Below are positions 18,040 to 27,572 of a DNA stretch of 64,000 nucleotides, one piece after another (position 1 is the first letter of the stretch; every line of letters starts with the position of its first letter). The stretch covers positions 184,359-248,358 of the forward strand of contig CAWGKV010000003.1 in the NCBI GenBank assembly GCA_963823165.1, given 5' to 3'. The position numbers and the translations under genes are program-made. A model generated the notes under the pieces. That model did not search any database. It saw nothing but the letters and a program-made list of their open reading frames with translations, and was not told the origin of the DNA. The DNA comes from Roseiarcus sp963823165 (GTDB lineage Bacteria > Pseudomonadota > Alphaproteobacteria > Rhizobiales > Beijerinckiaceae).

Positions 18040-18780
18040 CGCCGGGAGCAGAGGTGACGAATGCGTCCGGGCCGTCCAATCTGAGCGACGCGTTCGCGGC
18101 GATCGTCGTGATCTGGCCGCGCGTGAACTCAATGAGCGCGTCGCCGCAGACGATCCAAGCCGCGGGACGTTCCGCCAAAGCTCGGGATAACCGGAGCAAA
18201 GCCCAGGACAGCAGAATCCAAGCAAAAGTCTTCCATGAATCGGCTCTTTCCAAGGAGTTAAGCCGGAATCCAAATTCTTTTCCCCGTCCGCTTCGCGCCG
18301 ATCACCCCCGCCTGTTCGCCGATGCGATCCGCCGGCAGCCAACCCCGCTTCCATGCCTGCCGACCGAAGACAACGCCGTCAAACCCGTCGGGCAACTGTG
18401 GTTCGACGCCGAGCGAGGCGAAGCCAATCCTCCTGGGCGCAACCGGGATCAACGGGAAGCCGTTGCCGCCACGTCCCGCCCAGCGCGGTCGAGCTGCAGG
18501 TCGCTGTGAGATCCGGGGCGCCTCCATGCAACCTCGCTCTCCATCCCGACGCCGTTGCGGTCTGATCAAACCCCCTTATGCCATGAGGCCACGAAACATG
18601 TCAAGAACAAACGTGGGTCTTTTAGGGCACAGGCTGGCTCGTCCTCTCGACCCCCTACCCGGTTCTTCGATCGGTCCGCGGTTCAAAGTTCCGCCCGGCC
18701 GGACCGGGCCCCGCCTCCGGTCCGCGGCTTACGCGCCGCGCGGCCGCCGCCCCGGAGCCCGAGACAACCTGCCGCCCGGG
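18040..18780. other. Region without a supported gene
   Basis: About 740 bases between the flavoprotein and the PQQ dehydrogenase (convergent ends). Open frames exist on both strands, such as 18258-18569 minus with the end RTGKRIWIPA, but none has a clear ribosome site or known family. The stretch 18690-18780 is GC-rich with short inverted repeats and may hold terminators. Confidence 0.5.
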
Positions 18781-20847
18781 TCACCGTGGCAGCGTGAAGG
18801 CGATCAGTTGGTCGCTGACCTTCGGCGAAAGGATCGAATTGCCGCCGACGGCGAAAGTCACGTATTCGCGGCCCTTGAAGGTGTAGACTGCCGGCATCGA
18901 TACGGTCGGCGCGTCGACGAGCCATTGCCATAGCTCCTTGCCGTTTTTCAGGTCGATCGCGCGCACGCGCGAATCCATCGACGCGCCGATGAAGATGAGG
19001 CCGGACCGGGTGATGACCGGGGCGCCTATCGTCACCGAGCCCCAGGAATGGGGCATGTAGAAGCCATATTCCTGGATCTCGCCGAACGGGTTCCTCCACA
19101 GGAGCTTGCCGGTGTTGAGGTCGTAGGCGGACAGCGTCCCGTAAGGCGGGTTCCAGCACGGCATCCCGAGCCAATTGGCGAACATTCGGGTTTCCACGCC
19201 ATACGGGGCGCCGGCCTGGGGCTCCCAGTCGGTGGGCGTGCCGTTCTTTTTGGTCTCCTCGTCGTATTCCTTGCGCGGGATCAGGCGGTAGATGAACGCC
19301 ACGCTTGAACTGTTGACCACATAGGTGTTCGTGCGCGGATCGACCGCGCCCCCGCCCCATTCGACGCCGCCGGTCGACGGGGGATAGACGATCGAGCCCT
19401 GGAGACTGGGCGGCGTGAACGGGCCTTCGTCACGCAGCTTCTTTGCTTCGGCGCTGCACCAGCCGAAGCTCACGACGTCCGCCAGCCAATACACGCCCGG
19501 CCAGCGGTCCGGCACCGTCGGCGGCGGAATATGCGCTTCGGGCTGGGTTGGGGAAGCCTGTTCTCCAGGGACGTCGCTTTGGGGAACCCGCGCCTCGACG
19601 ATGGGGTAGACCGGATCGCCGGTGAAGCGGTTGAGAATGAAGATGTAGCCCTGCTTGGTCGCTTGCACGAGCGCCGGAACCGTCTTCCCGTCCTTGTCGA
19701 TGTCGACGAGCGTCGGCGCGGAATCGATGTCGTAGTCCCAAAGTCCGTGGTGCACGAGCTGCCGGCTCCAGCGGACCTGCCCTGTCTCCGCGTCGAGGGC
19801 GATGACAGCGTTGGCGTAAGGGATGGGATCTTTGCGGTCCCCGCCGTAATCATCGGGGCTCGGCGGGCTGGTCGAGAAGTAGAGCAGGCCAGCCTGCGGG
19901 TCGACGGCCATGCTCTGCCAGACGTTGACCTTGCCCGTGCGCTTCTCCATGTCGGGGCTGAGAGGGTTGAACTGCCATTTCAGCGCGCCCGTCTGGGCGT
20001 CCAGCGCGAAGACGATGCCGGGCGGCGTCAATTTGTAGGCCCAGTCCTTTCCGGCCCATCCGACGAACAGGAGGTTCTTGTAGACCGTCGGGGGCTGCAG
20101 GAGGGACAGCGGAAAGACGGCGTTGACCGTGTTCCACTGGTTGACGTCGACTGCTCCGTCCTTGCCGAAGCCGGCGCAGGCCTTGCCCGTGTCGGCGTCG
20201 ACCGCCCAAAGCTTGCCCGCCATCGTGCCGACGTAGACGATCTTTTGGCAGGGTTGACCGGGCGCAGGACTGGCCGCCTGCCAGTAGGCGACGCCGCGGG
20301 TCTTCAGGTCGGGCTGGGTCAGCGCCTTCAGTTCCGCATGGGGATCGAAGGTCCACTTCACCTGCCCCGAGCCCGGATCGACCGCAAATATCCGGTAGAA
20401 CGGCGTACTCACATAAAGCGTGTCGTTGACGAAGAGCGGCGTCGCCGACCAGACCGTAGAGGGCACGCCGCTCTCCAGATGTCCGGCGCGATATTCGCTG
20501 GCGCCGTTGCCCTGCGAGACGTCGCCGGTGTGCAACTGCCAGGCGACGGTCAGCTTGCCCGCGTTCTCCGGCGTGATCTGCGTCGAGGTCGCATATTTCT
20601 GCGCCCACAGGTCGCCGTTGAACGTATACCAGGTCTGCGTGTCTCCTGTGGTGCTGGCCGGAGGAGGATAGCGATAGGGCGCCTCCCTGTCCGTCGCATT
20701 GTCTGTCGCGGCCGCGGCGGGCGCCGGGGAGGCGCCGGGCACGCTGCTCGCCGGCGGCTGCGGCGCGCTCTCGGCGGCGATGAACGGCGCGGCAAGCAGC
20801 GCGGCAAGCAGCCGGATCGCTGCAAGCGCATGTCTTCTCAAAGCCAT
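18781..20847 (-). CDS. PQQ-dependent dehydrogenase (quinoprotein, glucose/quinate dehydrogenase-like)
   Basis: 688 residues from the ATG at 20845-20847, with AGGAAGG upstream. Residues 1-25 are a signal peptide (RLLAALLAAPFIAAESA), followed by a Pro/Ala linker, so the enzyme is periplasmic. Propeller repeats are visible: TPLFVNDTLYVSTPFYRIFAVDPGSGQVKW, IVFALDAQTGALKWQF, AVIALDAETGQVRW, RAIDLKNGKELWQW. LVHHGLWDYDIDSAPTLVDI is the active-site strand with the catalytic Asp. There is no CxxCH, so no built-in cytochrome, and no membrane-anchor helices as in mGDH. It oxidises an alcohol or sugar and passes electrons to a cytochrome or quinone. No pqq biosynthesis gene is in the window. Confidence 0.88.
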   Translation of the reverse strand: MALRRHALAAIRLLAALLAAPFIAAESAPQPPASSVPGASPAPAAAATDNATDREAPYRYPPPASTTGDTQTWYTFNGDLWAQKYATSTQITPENAGKLTVAWQLHTGDVSQGNGASEYRAGHLESGVPSTVWSATPLFVNDTLYVSTPFYRIFAVDPGSGQVKWTFDPHAELKALTQPDLKTRGVAYWQAASPAPGQPCQKIVYVGTMAGKLWAVDADTGKACAGFGKDGAVDVNQWNTVNAVFPLSLLQPPTVYKNLLFVGWAGKDWAYKLTPPGIVFALDAQTGALKWQFNPLSPDMEKRTGKVNVWQSMAVDPQAGLLYFSTSPPSPDDYGGDRKDPIPYANAVIALDAETGQVRWSRQLVHHGLWDYDIDSAPTLVDIDKDGKTVPALVQATKQGYIFILNRFTGDPVYPIVEARVPQSDVPGEQASPTQPEAHIPPPTVPDRWPGVYWLADVVSFGWCSAEAKKLRDEGPFTPPSLQGSIVYPPSTGGVEWGGGAVDPRTNTYVVNSSSVAFIYRLIPRKEYDEETKKNGTPTDWEPQAGAPYGVETRMFANWLGMPCWNPPYGTLSAYDLNTGKLLWRNPFGEIQEYGFYMPHSWGSVTIGAPVITRSGLIFIGASMDSRVRAIDLKNGKELWQWLVDAPTVSMPAVYTFKGREYVTFAVGGNSILSPKVSDQLIAFTLPR

Positions 20848-21063
20848 CGACGCCGCCCTTCCTGGGTGACTCGGGGCCAAGCCGCCGCCCTCGCACCTAT
20901 CGCCCCGGCTCGCGCAAAACCCGGCTCGTCCCCGTTCGTTCCATTGGCTTGGCTACGGACCCTGCTGTGGCGGTGCGCGGAGGCGAACAGTCGGTCGCGG
21001 CAATGTTGAAGCCGAAACGGATGACGAATGGGTAATGCGCTTCAGCTCGAGAGGAAGCGTCCG

Positions 21064-21535
21064 ATGTCGAAAGTCAGCACCTGCAGGTGGTTCGGGAATG
21101 ATTCCGAGTTGGCCGTCCTCTTTTATGTCTCGCTCATTCCCGGCTCCAGCCTCGTGCACGTCCAGCGTTCGCCAGGCGTCTGGCCCGGCGGCCACGCGGG
21201 CGATCATGGTGATCTTCACCCTCGGAGGTCAGAACTTCCAGGCGTTGAACGGCGGCGCTGCTGCGAGTTTCGGGACCGCCGCCTCAATCTCGGTGCAGTG
21301 CGCCGATCAGGCGGAAGTCGATCGGCCGTGGACACAGCGATTACCGCTGATGGAGGCTCGGAAATCATGTGCGGCTGGTTGCGTGACAAGGGGAGCGTTA
21401 TGGCGAATCGTGCCCGAGGTTCTGCCGGGTCTCGTCGCCAACCCTGACCCTAACGTCTCGGCGCGGGTCTTTGCCGCCATGACCCAGATGGTTAAACTGG
21501 ACATTGCCGCCCTGGAACATGCGGCCGCCGGATGA
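21064..21535 (+). pseudogene. VOC-family (PhnB / 3-demethylubiquinone methyltransferase-like) gene, broken by frameshifts
   Basis: The ATG at 21064 follows GAGAGGAAG and gives MSKVSTCRWFGND..FYVSLIPGSSLVHVQRSPG, the normal start of a small VOC protein. The text then jumps to the next frame for MVIFTLGGQNFQALNGG and CADQAEVDRPW, back to the first frame for GGSEIMCGWLRDK, and again to the other for WRIVPEVLPGLVANPDP and the end MTQMVKLDIAALEHAAAG. At least three frame changes are needed, so it is a pseudogene rather than a sequencing slip. Intact members are about 155-160 residues, equal to the total here. Confidence 0.8.
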
Positions 21536-21662
21536 GGCAAGCACATCTGCCACGGGCGCCGTCTTGAAGACGATCCAGTCGCCACCCTGACCGGTCGCGC
21601 CGGCCCCTGTTGCCTTGCCCGAGGAAGCCGCTTACAAGCGCTGCTCTTTTCCGGGACGTTCA

Positions 21663-22571
21663 ATGCAAAATTCGTTGCCTGCCCATTTGAAGAGACTGGA
21701 AGCGGAGTCAATCTACATAATGCGTGAGGTTGTTGCCGAAATGCGCAACCCTGTCATGCTGTACTCGATAGGCAAAGACTCGAGCGTCATGTTGCATGTG
21801 GCGATGAAGGCCTTTCATCCGGCGAAGCCGCCATTTCCGTTGCTTCACGTCGACACGACCTGGAAGTTCCGCGAGATGATCGCCTTCCGCGACGAGACCG
21901 CGCGGCGGCTAGATCTCGAGCTCATCGTGCACGTGAACGAGGACGGCGTCAGGCGCGGGATATCGCCCATCGCTTCGGGCTCCCAGGTCCACACCCATGT
22001 GATGAAGACGGAAGCGCTTCGCCAGGCGCTCGAAAAGGGCGGCTACGACGCGGCCTTCGGCGGCGCGCGGCGAGACGAAGAAAAGAGCCGCGCCAAGGAG
22101 CGCATTTTCTCGCACCGTTCCGCGGCACACGCCTGGGACCCGCGCAATCAGCGCCCGGAGCTGTGGCGTCTGTTCAACACGCGCGTTCGCGAGGGCGAGT
22201 CGATGCGGGTCTTCCCGCTGTCCAATTGGACCGAACTCGACGTGTGGGAATACATTCGGGCCAAGAACATACCCGTCGTTCCGCTTTATTTCTCCAAGCC
22301 TCGACCGGTGGTCAAGCGCTCGGGCGCGCTGATCATGGTCGACGACGACCGCCTGCCGCTCGAACCGGGCGAGCAGCCCCGCATCGCGCGCGTGCGGTTC
22401 CGTACGCTCGGTTGCTATCCGCTGACCGGCGCCATCGAATCCGACGCCGACACGCTCGACGACATCATCGCGGAAATGCGCGCCGCGACCAAGTCCGAAC
22501 GGCAAGGGCGGCTGATCGACAGCGACGAAGCCGCATCGATGGAAAAAAAGAAACGGGAGGGATACTTTTGA
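21663..22571 (+). CDS. cysD: Sulfate adenylyltransferase subunit 2
   Basis: 302 residues. Makes adenosine 5'-phosphosulfate from ATP and sulfate together with the CysN GTPase; cytoplasmic sulfate assimilation. The start MQNSLPAHLKRLEAESIYIM aligns with the E. coli start pattern, and the PP-loop motif MLYSIGKDSSVMLH follows. FGGARRDEEKSRAKER, WDPRNQRPELW and the C-terminal EKKKREGYF are all typical. No strong ribosome site is visible before the ATG. Its stop overlaps the cysN start by one base (TGATG), giving coupled translation. Confidence 0.95.
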   Translation: MQNSLPAHLKRLEAESIYIMREVVAEMRNPVMLYSIGKDSSVMLHVAMKAFHPAKPPFPLLHVDTTWKFREMIAFRDETARRLDLELIVHVNEDGVRRGISPIASGSQVHTHVMKTEALRQALEKGGYDAAFGGARRDEEKSRAKERIFSHRSAAHAWDPRNQRPELWRLFNTRVREGESMRVFPLSNWTELDVWEYIRAKNIPVVPLYFSKPRPVVKRSGALIMVDDDRLPLEPGEQPRIARVRFRTLGCYPLTGAIESDADTLDDIIAEMRAATKSERQGRLIDSDEAASMEKKKREGYF

Positions 22572-24443
22572 TGAACGAGGCTGTCAGAACCGCCGCTCTC
22601 CCGACTCTCAGACTGTTGACCTGCGGCTCGGTGGACGACGGGAAGTCCACCCTCATCGGCCGCCTGCTGTTTGAAAAGAAGCTGATTTTCGACGATCAGC
22701 TCGCCGCACTCGAGCGCGACTCCAAGAAGTTCGGAACCACCGAGAACGACATCGATTTCGCCTTGCTCGTCGACGGTCTCGAAGCCGAACGGGAACAGGG
22801 CATCACCATCGACGTCGCCTACCGCTACTTCGCGACGCCCGTTCGCTCGTTCATCGTCGCCGACGCTCCCGGCCACGAGCAATACACCCGCAACATGGCG
22901 ACCGGCGCGTCGAGCTCGGACCTGGCGATCGTGCTGGTCGACGCCCGCAAGGGCCTCCTCGCCCAAACCCATCGCCATTCGATCATCGCCTCGCTGCTGG
23001 GGGTGCGGCACGTCGTGCTGGCGGTGAACAAGATCGATCTCGTCGGCTATGACGAGAAGATCTTCCGCGACATCGTCATCGAGTATCGCAAGTTCGCCGA
23101 GCCGCTCGGCTTCTCGACGCTGTTCGCCATCCCGATCTCGGCCCGCTACGGCGACAACGTCTCATCGAAGAGCCCGCACACTGCGTGGTTCGAAGGCGCG
23201 CATCTGCTCGACTATCTCGAGCGGATCGAGGTCGACGAAGACCGCCGCGCGGCGCCGTTCCGCCTGCCGGTGCAGTGGGTCAACCGCCCGCATCTCGATT
23301 TCCGCGGCATCGCCGGCACGATCCCGAGCGGCCGCATCCGAACGGGCCAGGCGGTCGTGGTCGCGGGCTCCGGTCGCCGCAGCACCGTCGCCAGGATCTT
23401 GGTCGCGGATCAGGAGGTCGAGAGCGCGGAAGCGGGCGACGCCGTCACCCTGACGCTGGCCGACGAGCTCGACATCGCCCGCGGCGACGTTCTTTCGCAT
23501 CCGGACAGCCGACCGGAGGTTGCAGACCAGTTCACTGCCCACGTCATCTGGATGAGCGCCGATCCCCTGCTTCCGGGACGTTCTTATCTCTTGAAGATCG
23601 GCGCGCGCACGACGCCGGCTTCGATCACCGAGCTCAAGCATCGCATCGACGTCAACAATTTCGACAAGCTCGCGGCGAAGCGGCTCGACCTCAACGAAGT
23701 CGGCTTCTGCAACGTCGCGACGACGATGCCGGTCGCCTACGACGCTTACGCCGAGAACCGCGAAACCGGCGCCTTCATCCTCATCGACCGGCAGACCAAC
23801 GAGACGGCGGCGGCGGGCATGATCGCCCACGGACTCAGACGCGCCACCAACGTCCATCGGCACGGTCTCACGGTGACGCGCGAGTCGCACGCCAACCAGA
23901 AGCATCAGCGGCCCGCGATCCTGTGGTTCACCGGCCTGTCTGGCGCGGGCAAGTCGACGATCGCCAATCTGGTCGAGACCAAGCTGCACGAGCGCGGGCA
24001 CCATACGGCCCTGCTCGACGGCGACAACGTCCGCCACGGGCTCAACAAGGACCTCGGCTTCACCGCGGCCGACCGGGTGGAGAACATCCGCCGCGTCGGC
24101 GAGGTGGCGAAGCTGATGACCGACGTCGGCCTGATCGTGCTCTGCTCGTTCATCTCGCCCTTCCGCGCCGAGAGACGGCTTGTGCGGGATCTCGCCGCGC
24201 AGGGCGAGTTCATCGAGGTGTTCGTCGAGGCGCCGCTCGAGACCGTTATCGCGCGCGACCCGAAGGGCCTATACAAGCGTGCGCTCGCCGGCGAGATCAA
24301 GAATTTCACCGGCGTCGACCAAGCCTACGAGACGCCGGAGACGCCGGAGATGATTCTCGAACTCGGCGAAGGAGACCGCGGACGCCCTGGCGGACCGGGT
24401 GATCGACGAGCTCGAGCGCCGCGGGCATATCGAGAGGCTGTAG
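22571..24443 (+). CDS. cysNC: Bifunctional sulfate adenylyltransferase subunit 1 / adenylylsulfate kinase, frame broken near the 3' end
   Basis: Residues 1-440 are the CysN GTPase: P-loop CGSVDDGKSTLIGRLL, switch EREQGITIDVAYRYF, DAPGHEQYTRNM and NKIDL. Residues 445 onward are the CysC kinase: GLSGAGKSTIANLVE, DGDNVRHGLNKDLGF and the CSFISPFRAERR segment. Together they make APS and then PAPS. The reading frame shifts near 24371-24376. In the original frame it continues as junk to a stop at 24580, running into boxB from the other strand. One frame over, ETADALADRVIDELERRG ends at TAG 24441-24443, the normal CysC tail. Either a real late mutation, tolerated because it affects only about 25 residues, or a sequence error. 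Confidence 0.9.
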
Positions 24444-24469
24444 CGGGCGCCCCTTCCCCGGGCGCTCCC

Positions 24470-25960
24470 TCAATAAATCTTCACGTACTCGAAGTCGCCG
24501 GGCTGGTTGTTGATGCCGACGCGCGGAGGGGCGATCCAGGTCGCGTATTTGCCGCGCTCGCGACAGGGCTTCATCAATGAGCTGATGAATTTCATGTCGT
24601 CGTCATTCGGCAGCCAGTCGCCGCTCCGCGCCGTCCACTGCTCTTCCGTCAGCACCGCGCCTGCCGGACCGACGCGGTTTCCGGCGAACTCGCCGATTCT
24701 GCGATTGAAGCCCTTGTGCGGCTGGACGAACTTGAAGGCGATTCCCGCCTTCTCGATCACCTTGTTCCAGCGGTCGATCCCGCCCTGGCAGTCGGCGATG
24801 TAGTCGTCGAGCAGCCGCGCGTTGATCGCCCGCAGGGCCGGAACTTCTTCCTCGACGATCTTCCCGTCGGCCACCCGCTGAACCGGATAGGTCGAATCGG
24901 TCAGCACATGGTCGTCCTCGAGCCTGGCCTCGTTGAAGCGCCCCTTGATCCCGGCGCTGAACGCCTCGGCGGCGTTCGAGGAGATCTCGCTGCCGAACAG
25001 GTCCCTCGTCACCGAGATGTGGAAGTTCGCCTTGCGCTGCAAGAGCGGCAGGTCGACCACGCCGAGCCTGCGGACGGCTTCGACGTCGTTCGGGTCCTTG
25101 ATTCCGGCCTTGACCATCGCGGCGCAGGTCGCCTCGATCGTGCGCTGCACGCCGGTCTCGCCGACGAACATATGGTGCGCCTCCTCGGTCAGCATGAACC
25201 GGCAGGTGCGCGACAGCGGATCGAAGCCGCTCTCGGCGAGCGCGGCGAGCTGCATCTTGCCGTCGCGGTCGGTGAAGTAGGTGAACATGAAGAACGACAG
25301 CCAGTCCGGCGTGTTCTCGTTGAAGGCGCCGAGGATTCTCGGATTGTCCTCTTGTCCGCTGCGGCGTTCGAGCAGAGCCTGGGCCTCCTCGCGGCCGTCC
25401 TTGCCGAAATATTTCACCAACAGATAGACCATCGCCCACAAGTGGCGGCCTTCCTCGACATTGACCTGGAAGAGGTTGCGCATGTCGTAGAGGCTCGGGG
25501 CGGTCGCGCCGAGATAGCGCTGTTGTTCGACCGAGGCCGGCTCGGTGTCGCCCTGGACGACGATCAGGCGGCGCAGGAGCGACCGGTATTCGCCAGGCGC
25601 CTCTTGCCAGGCGGGCTCGCCCCTGTGGCGGCCGAAGGGAATCTGGCGCCCCTCGACCTTCGGCGCCAGCAGGATGCCCCAGTGGTAGCCCGGCATGTTG
25701 ACAAAGCCGAATTTCGCCCAGCCGGCTGGGTCGACGCCGACGGCGGTGCGCAGATAGACCTCCGACTGCTGGAAGCCCTCGGGCCCCATGTCGTTCCACC
25801 AGTCGAGATATTTCGGCCGCCATGTCTCCAGTGCGCGCTGAAGCTGCTTGTCGGAGGAGAGGTCGACGTTGTTGGGAATGACGTCGTCGTATTTGATCTC
25901 GACGAAGCGATCGGAGCTGATCGCGCCCAACGCCTCGGTCACGTTTTCAGCGGAGCTCAT
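24470..25960 (-). CDS. boxB: Benzoyl-CoA 2,3-epoxidase, oxygenase subunit
   Basis: 496 residues from the ATG at 25958-25960, with GAGGAGAGG before it. BoxB is the class I di-iron oxygenase that epoxidises benzoyl-CoA using electrons from BoxA. The di-iron ligand regions are visible as FQVNVEEGRHLWAMVYLLV and CRFMLTEEAHHMFVGETGV. The family ending PNDDDMKFISSLMKPCRERGKYATWIAPP is intact. The gene follows boxA but has its own 269-base upstream region with an operator-like site at 26116-26129. Length is close to other BoxB proteins (about 470-480). Confidence 0.95.
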   Translation of the reverse strand: MSSAENVTEALGAISSDRFVEIKYDDVIPNNVDLSSDKQLQRALETWRPKYLDWWNDMGPEGFQQSEVYLRTAVGVDPAGWAKFGFVNMPGYHWGILLAPKVEGRQIPFGRHRGEPAWQEAPGEYRSLLRRLIVVQGDTEPASVEQQRYLGATAPSLYDMRNLFQVNVEEGRHLWAMVYLLVKYFGKDGREEAQALLERRSGQEDNPRILGAFNENTPDWLSFFMFTYFTDRDGKMQLAALAESGFDPLSRTCRFMLTEEAHHMFVGETGVQRTIEATCAAMVKAGIKDPNDVEAVRRLGVVDLPLLQRKANFHISVTRDLFGSEISSNAAEAFSAGIKGRFNEARLEDDHVLTDSTYPVQRVADGKIVEEEVPALRAINARLLDDYIADCQGGIDRWNKVIEKAGIAFKFVQPHKGFNRRIGEFAGNRVGPAGAVLTEEQWTARSGDWLPNDDDMKFISSLMKPCRERGKYATWIAPPRVGINNQPGDFEYVKIY

Positions 25961-26115
25961 GATTCCTCTCCTCGAATGGATCCAGATCGCAGCGCGACCC
26001 ACAGTCGATTAGCCTGAACAATCACTATCATGCAGGTCTGTCAAGCAAAGATGAAACATCTTGCTCTTGTTAGCGCGAAAAAACCAGTAGAAAAAGCGCT
26101 AGTGAGTCCACTAGA

Positions 26116-26129
26116 TGCACTATAATGCT
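26116..26129. promoter_or_regulatory. Putative BoxR operator before boxB
   Basis: TGCACTATAATGCT contains GCAC-N-ATAATGC, found also before boxC and boxR. It is 156 bases before the boxB start, in the boxA-boxB spacing. Confidence 0.65.
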
Positions 26130-26229
26130 AAACACGCGCTGGCCCCCCATGGGGCGGAGGGCCGGATAGGGTGTGGAAGGCGGGTGCGGCTCGTCGAAGG
26201 CTTGCGGTGACGGGGAAGGAATCGCCGCC

Positions 26230-27507
26230 TCAGTACGTCTCGATGTGCAGCCGTCCTTCGCGCCTGAGCGAGGCGCCGACGGTGTCCCAGTCGAGACCGC
26301 CCTCGATCGCCACATCGCGCAGAGCCAACGCCACCCCCTCGTCCATCGCCTTCAGTCCGCAGACATAGAAATAGGCGTTCGGGTCGGCGAGCAGCGGTGC
26401 AAGGTCCGGGGCGCGGGCCCGCATCAAATCCTGGACGTAGCGTTTCGGTTGGCCGGGCGTGCGGCTGAAGGCGAAGTTGATGTCGATGAAATCCTTCGGC
26501 AGATTGCCCAGCGGGCCGAAATAGGGGAGCTCCTCCTTGGTCCGGGCGCCGAAGAACAGCATCAGCTTGCCGCCCTCGAACTTGCCGGACTTGCGCAACC
26601 GCCGCCGCCATTCGGTCATCGCCCGCATCGGCGCGCTGCCGGTGCCGGTGCAAATCATCACGACGGCGCTTCGCGGATGGTTCGGCATCAAAAAGCTCAC
26701 GCCGAAAGGGCCGATGACCTGGACTTTATGGCCGACCTCGAGGTCGCAGAGATAGTTGCTGGCGACGCCGCGGACCGGGCGGCCCTGATGATCCTCGAGC
26801 ACCCGCTTCACGGTCAGCGACGCGTTGTTGTATCCCGGCCGCTCGCCGTTGCGGGGGCTCGAGACCGAATATTGCCGCGGATGGTGGGGCCGCCCCTCCG
26901 CGTCGACTCCCGGGGGAATGATTCCGATAGACTGGCCCTCCAGCAACGGGAAGGGCATCGCGCCGAAATCGAGCACGATGTGGTGAGTGTCGTATTCCTT
27001 GCCGACTTCCGTCACCCGGACGTTGCCTGCGACCGTCGCCACAATCGATTTCTCCGCCGAGCGCGGCCCGTAGAGATTGGCGTAAGGGTGGGCGGCGGAC
27101 CAGGGCGGGACGGCAGCCGTATAATCCGCGACATTGAAGGCGTTCTCTCCGGCGGCCTCGGCGTCGTGCGCCGAGACCTCCTCGTCGATCGCTGCGTCGA
27201 CGATTGCGACGCCGGCGGCGGCGAGCTCCCCGGTGGAGAGTTCGGGAGGGAGTGCTTCCCAATCGAATTGCGCCTCGACGCTATAGGCGTTCGCCCGCGG
27301 CACGACGCGCCAGTTGTCGATGCTGCCGGTCGGACAGGGCGGGACGCAGGCCATGCAGAGGTCGCACTTCCCGGCGTCGACCACGTAGTTGCGCGAATCG
27401 TGGGTTATTGCGCCGACCGGGCAGGTCGCCTCGCAGGTGTTGCAGCGGATGCAGATTTCGGGGTCGATCAGGTGCTGCCTGATGACCGACGCGTTGACAT
27501 GCTCCAT
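26230..27507 (-). CDS. boxA: Benzoyl-CoA 2,3-epoxidase, reductase subunit
   Basis: 425 residues. BoxA moves electrons from NADPH through FAD and two [4Fe-4S] clusters to BoxB. The start at 27505-27507 has AAGGAGA upstream. Cluster motifs near the N-terminus: CIRCNTCEATCP (about residues 19-30) and CDLCMACVPPCP (about 49-60). The C-terminal ferredoxin-NADP reductase part has HPRQYSVSSPRNGE (FAD), MICTGTGSAPMRAM and FYVCGLKAMDEGV (NADP). It lies 65 bases after boxC, across a folded repeat. Confidence 0.95.
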   Translation of the reverse strand: MEHVNASVIRQHLIDPEICIRCNTCEATCPVGAITHDSRNYVVDAGKCDLCMACVPPCPTGSIDNWRVVPRANAYSVEAQFDWEALPPELSTGELAAAGVAIVDAAIDEEVSAHDAEAAGENAFNVADYTAAVPPWSAAHPYANLYGPRSAEKSIVATVAGNVRVTEVGKEYDTHHIVLDFGAMPFPLLEGQSIGIIPPGVDAEGRPHHPRQYSVSSPRNGERPGYNNASLTVKRVLEDHQGRPVRGVASNYLCDLEVGHKVQVIGPFGVSFLMPNHPRSAVVMICTGTGSAPMRAMTEWRRRLRKSGKFEGGKLMLFFGARTKEELPYFGPLGNLPKDFIDINFAFSRTPGQPKRYVQDLMRARAPDLAPLLADPNAYFYVCGLKAMDEGVALALRDVAIEGGLDWDTVGASLRREGRLHIETY

Positions 27508-27520
27508 GCGCTCTCTCTCC

Positions 27521-27570
27521 TTGGAGGGCGCGCGTCCCGCGCGCCGGGCGGCGGGACGCCGCCCCTCCAA
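27521..27570. repeat. Three-way-junction inverted repeat between boxC and boxA
   Basis: An outer stem TTGGAGGG (27521-27528) pairs with CCCTCCAA (27563-27570). Inside it are two hairpins, GCGCGCGTCCCGCGCGC and GGCGGCGGGACGCCGCC, each with a short loop. In mRNA this would fold into a compact junction. It may protect or attenuate the boxC-boxA transcript; its role is inferred. Confidence 0.6.
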
Positions 27571-27572
27571 AA

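Noticed and set aside
18258..18569. 103-residue minus-strand frame ending RTGKRIWIPA
   Set aside because: No ribosome site, no family recognised, and the first half is Arg/Gly-rich as in chance frames; left as an unassigned region.
24444..24580. The extra 45-residue tail of the cysNC frame as real coding sequence
   Set aside because: It runs antisense into the end of boxB, while the normal CysC tail is present one frame over.
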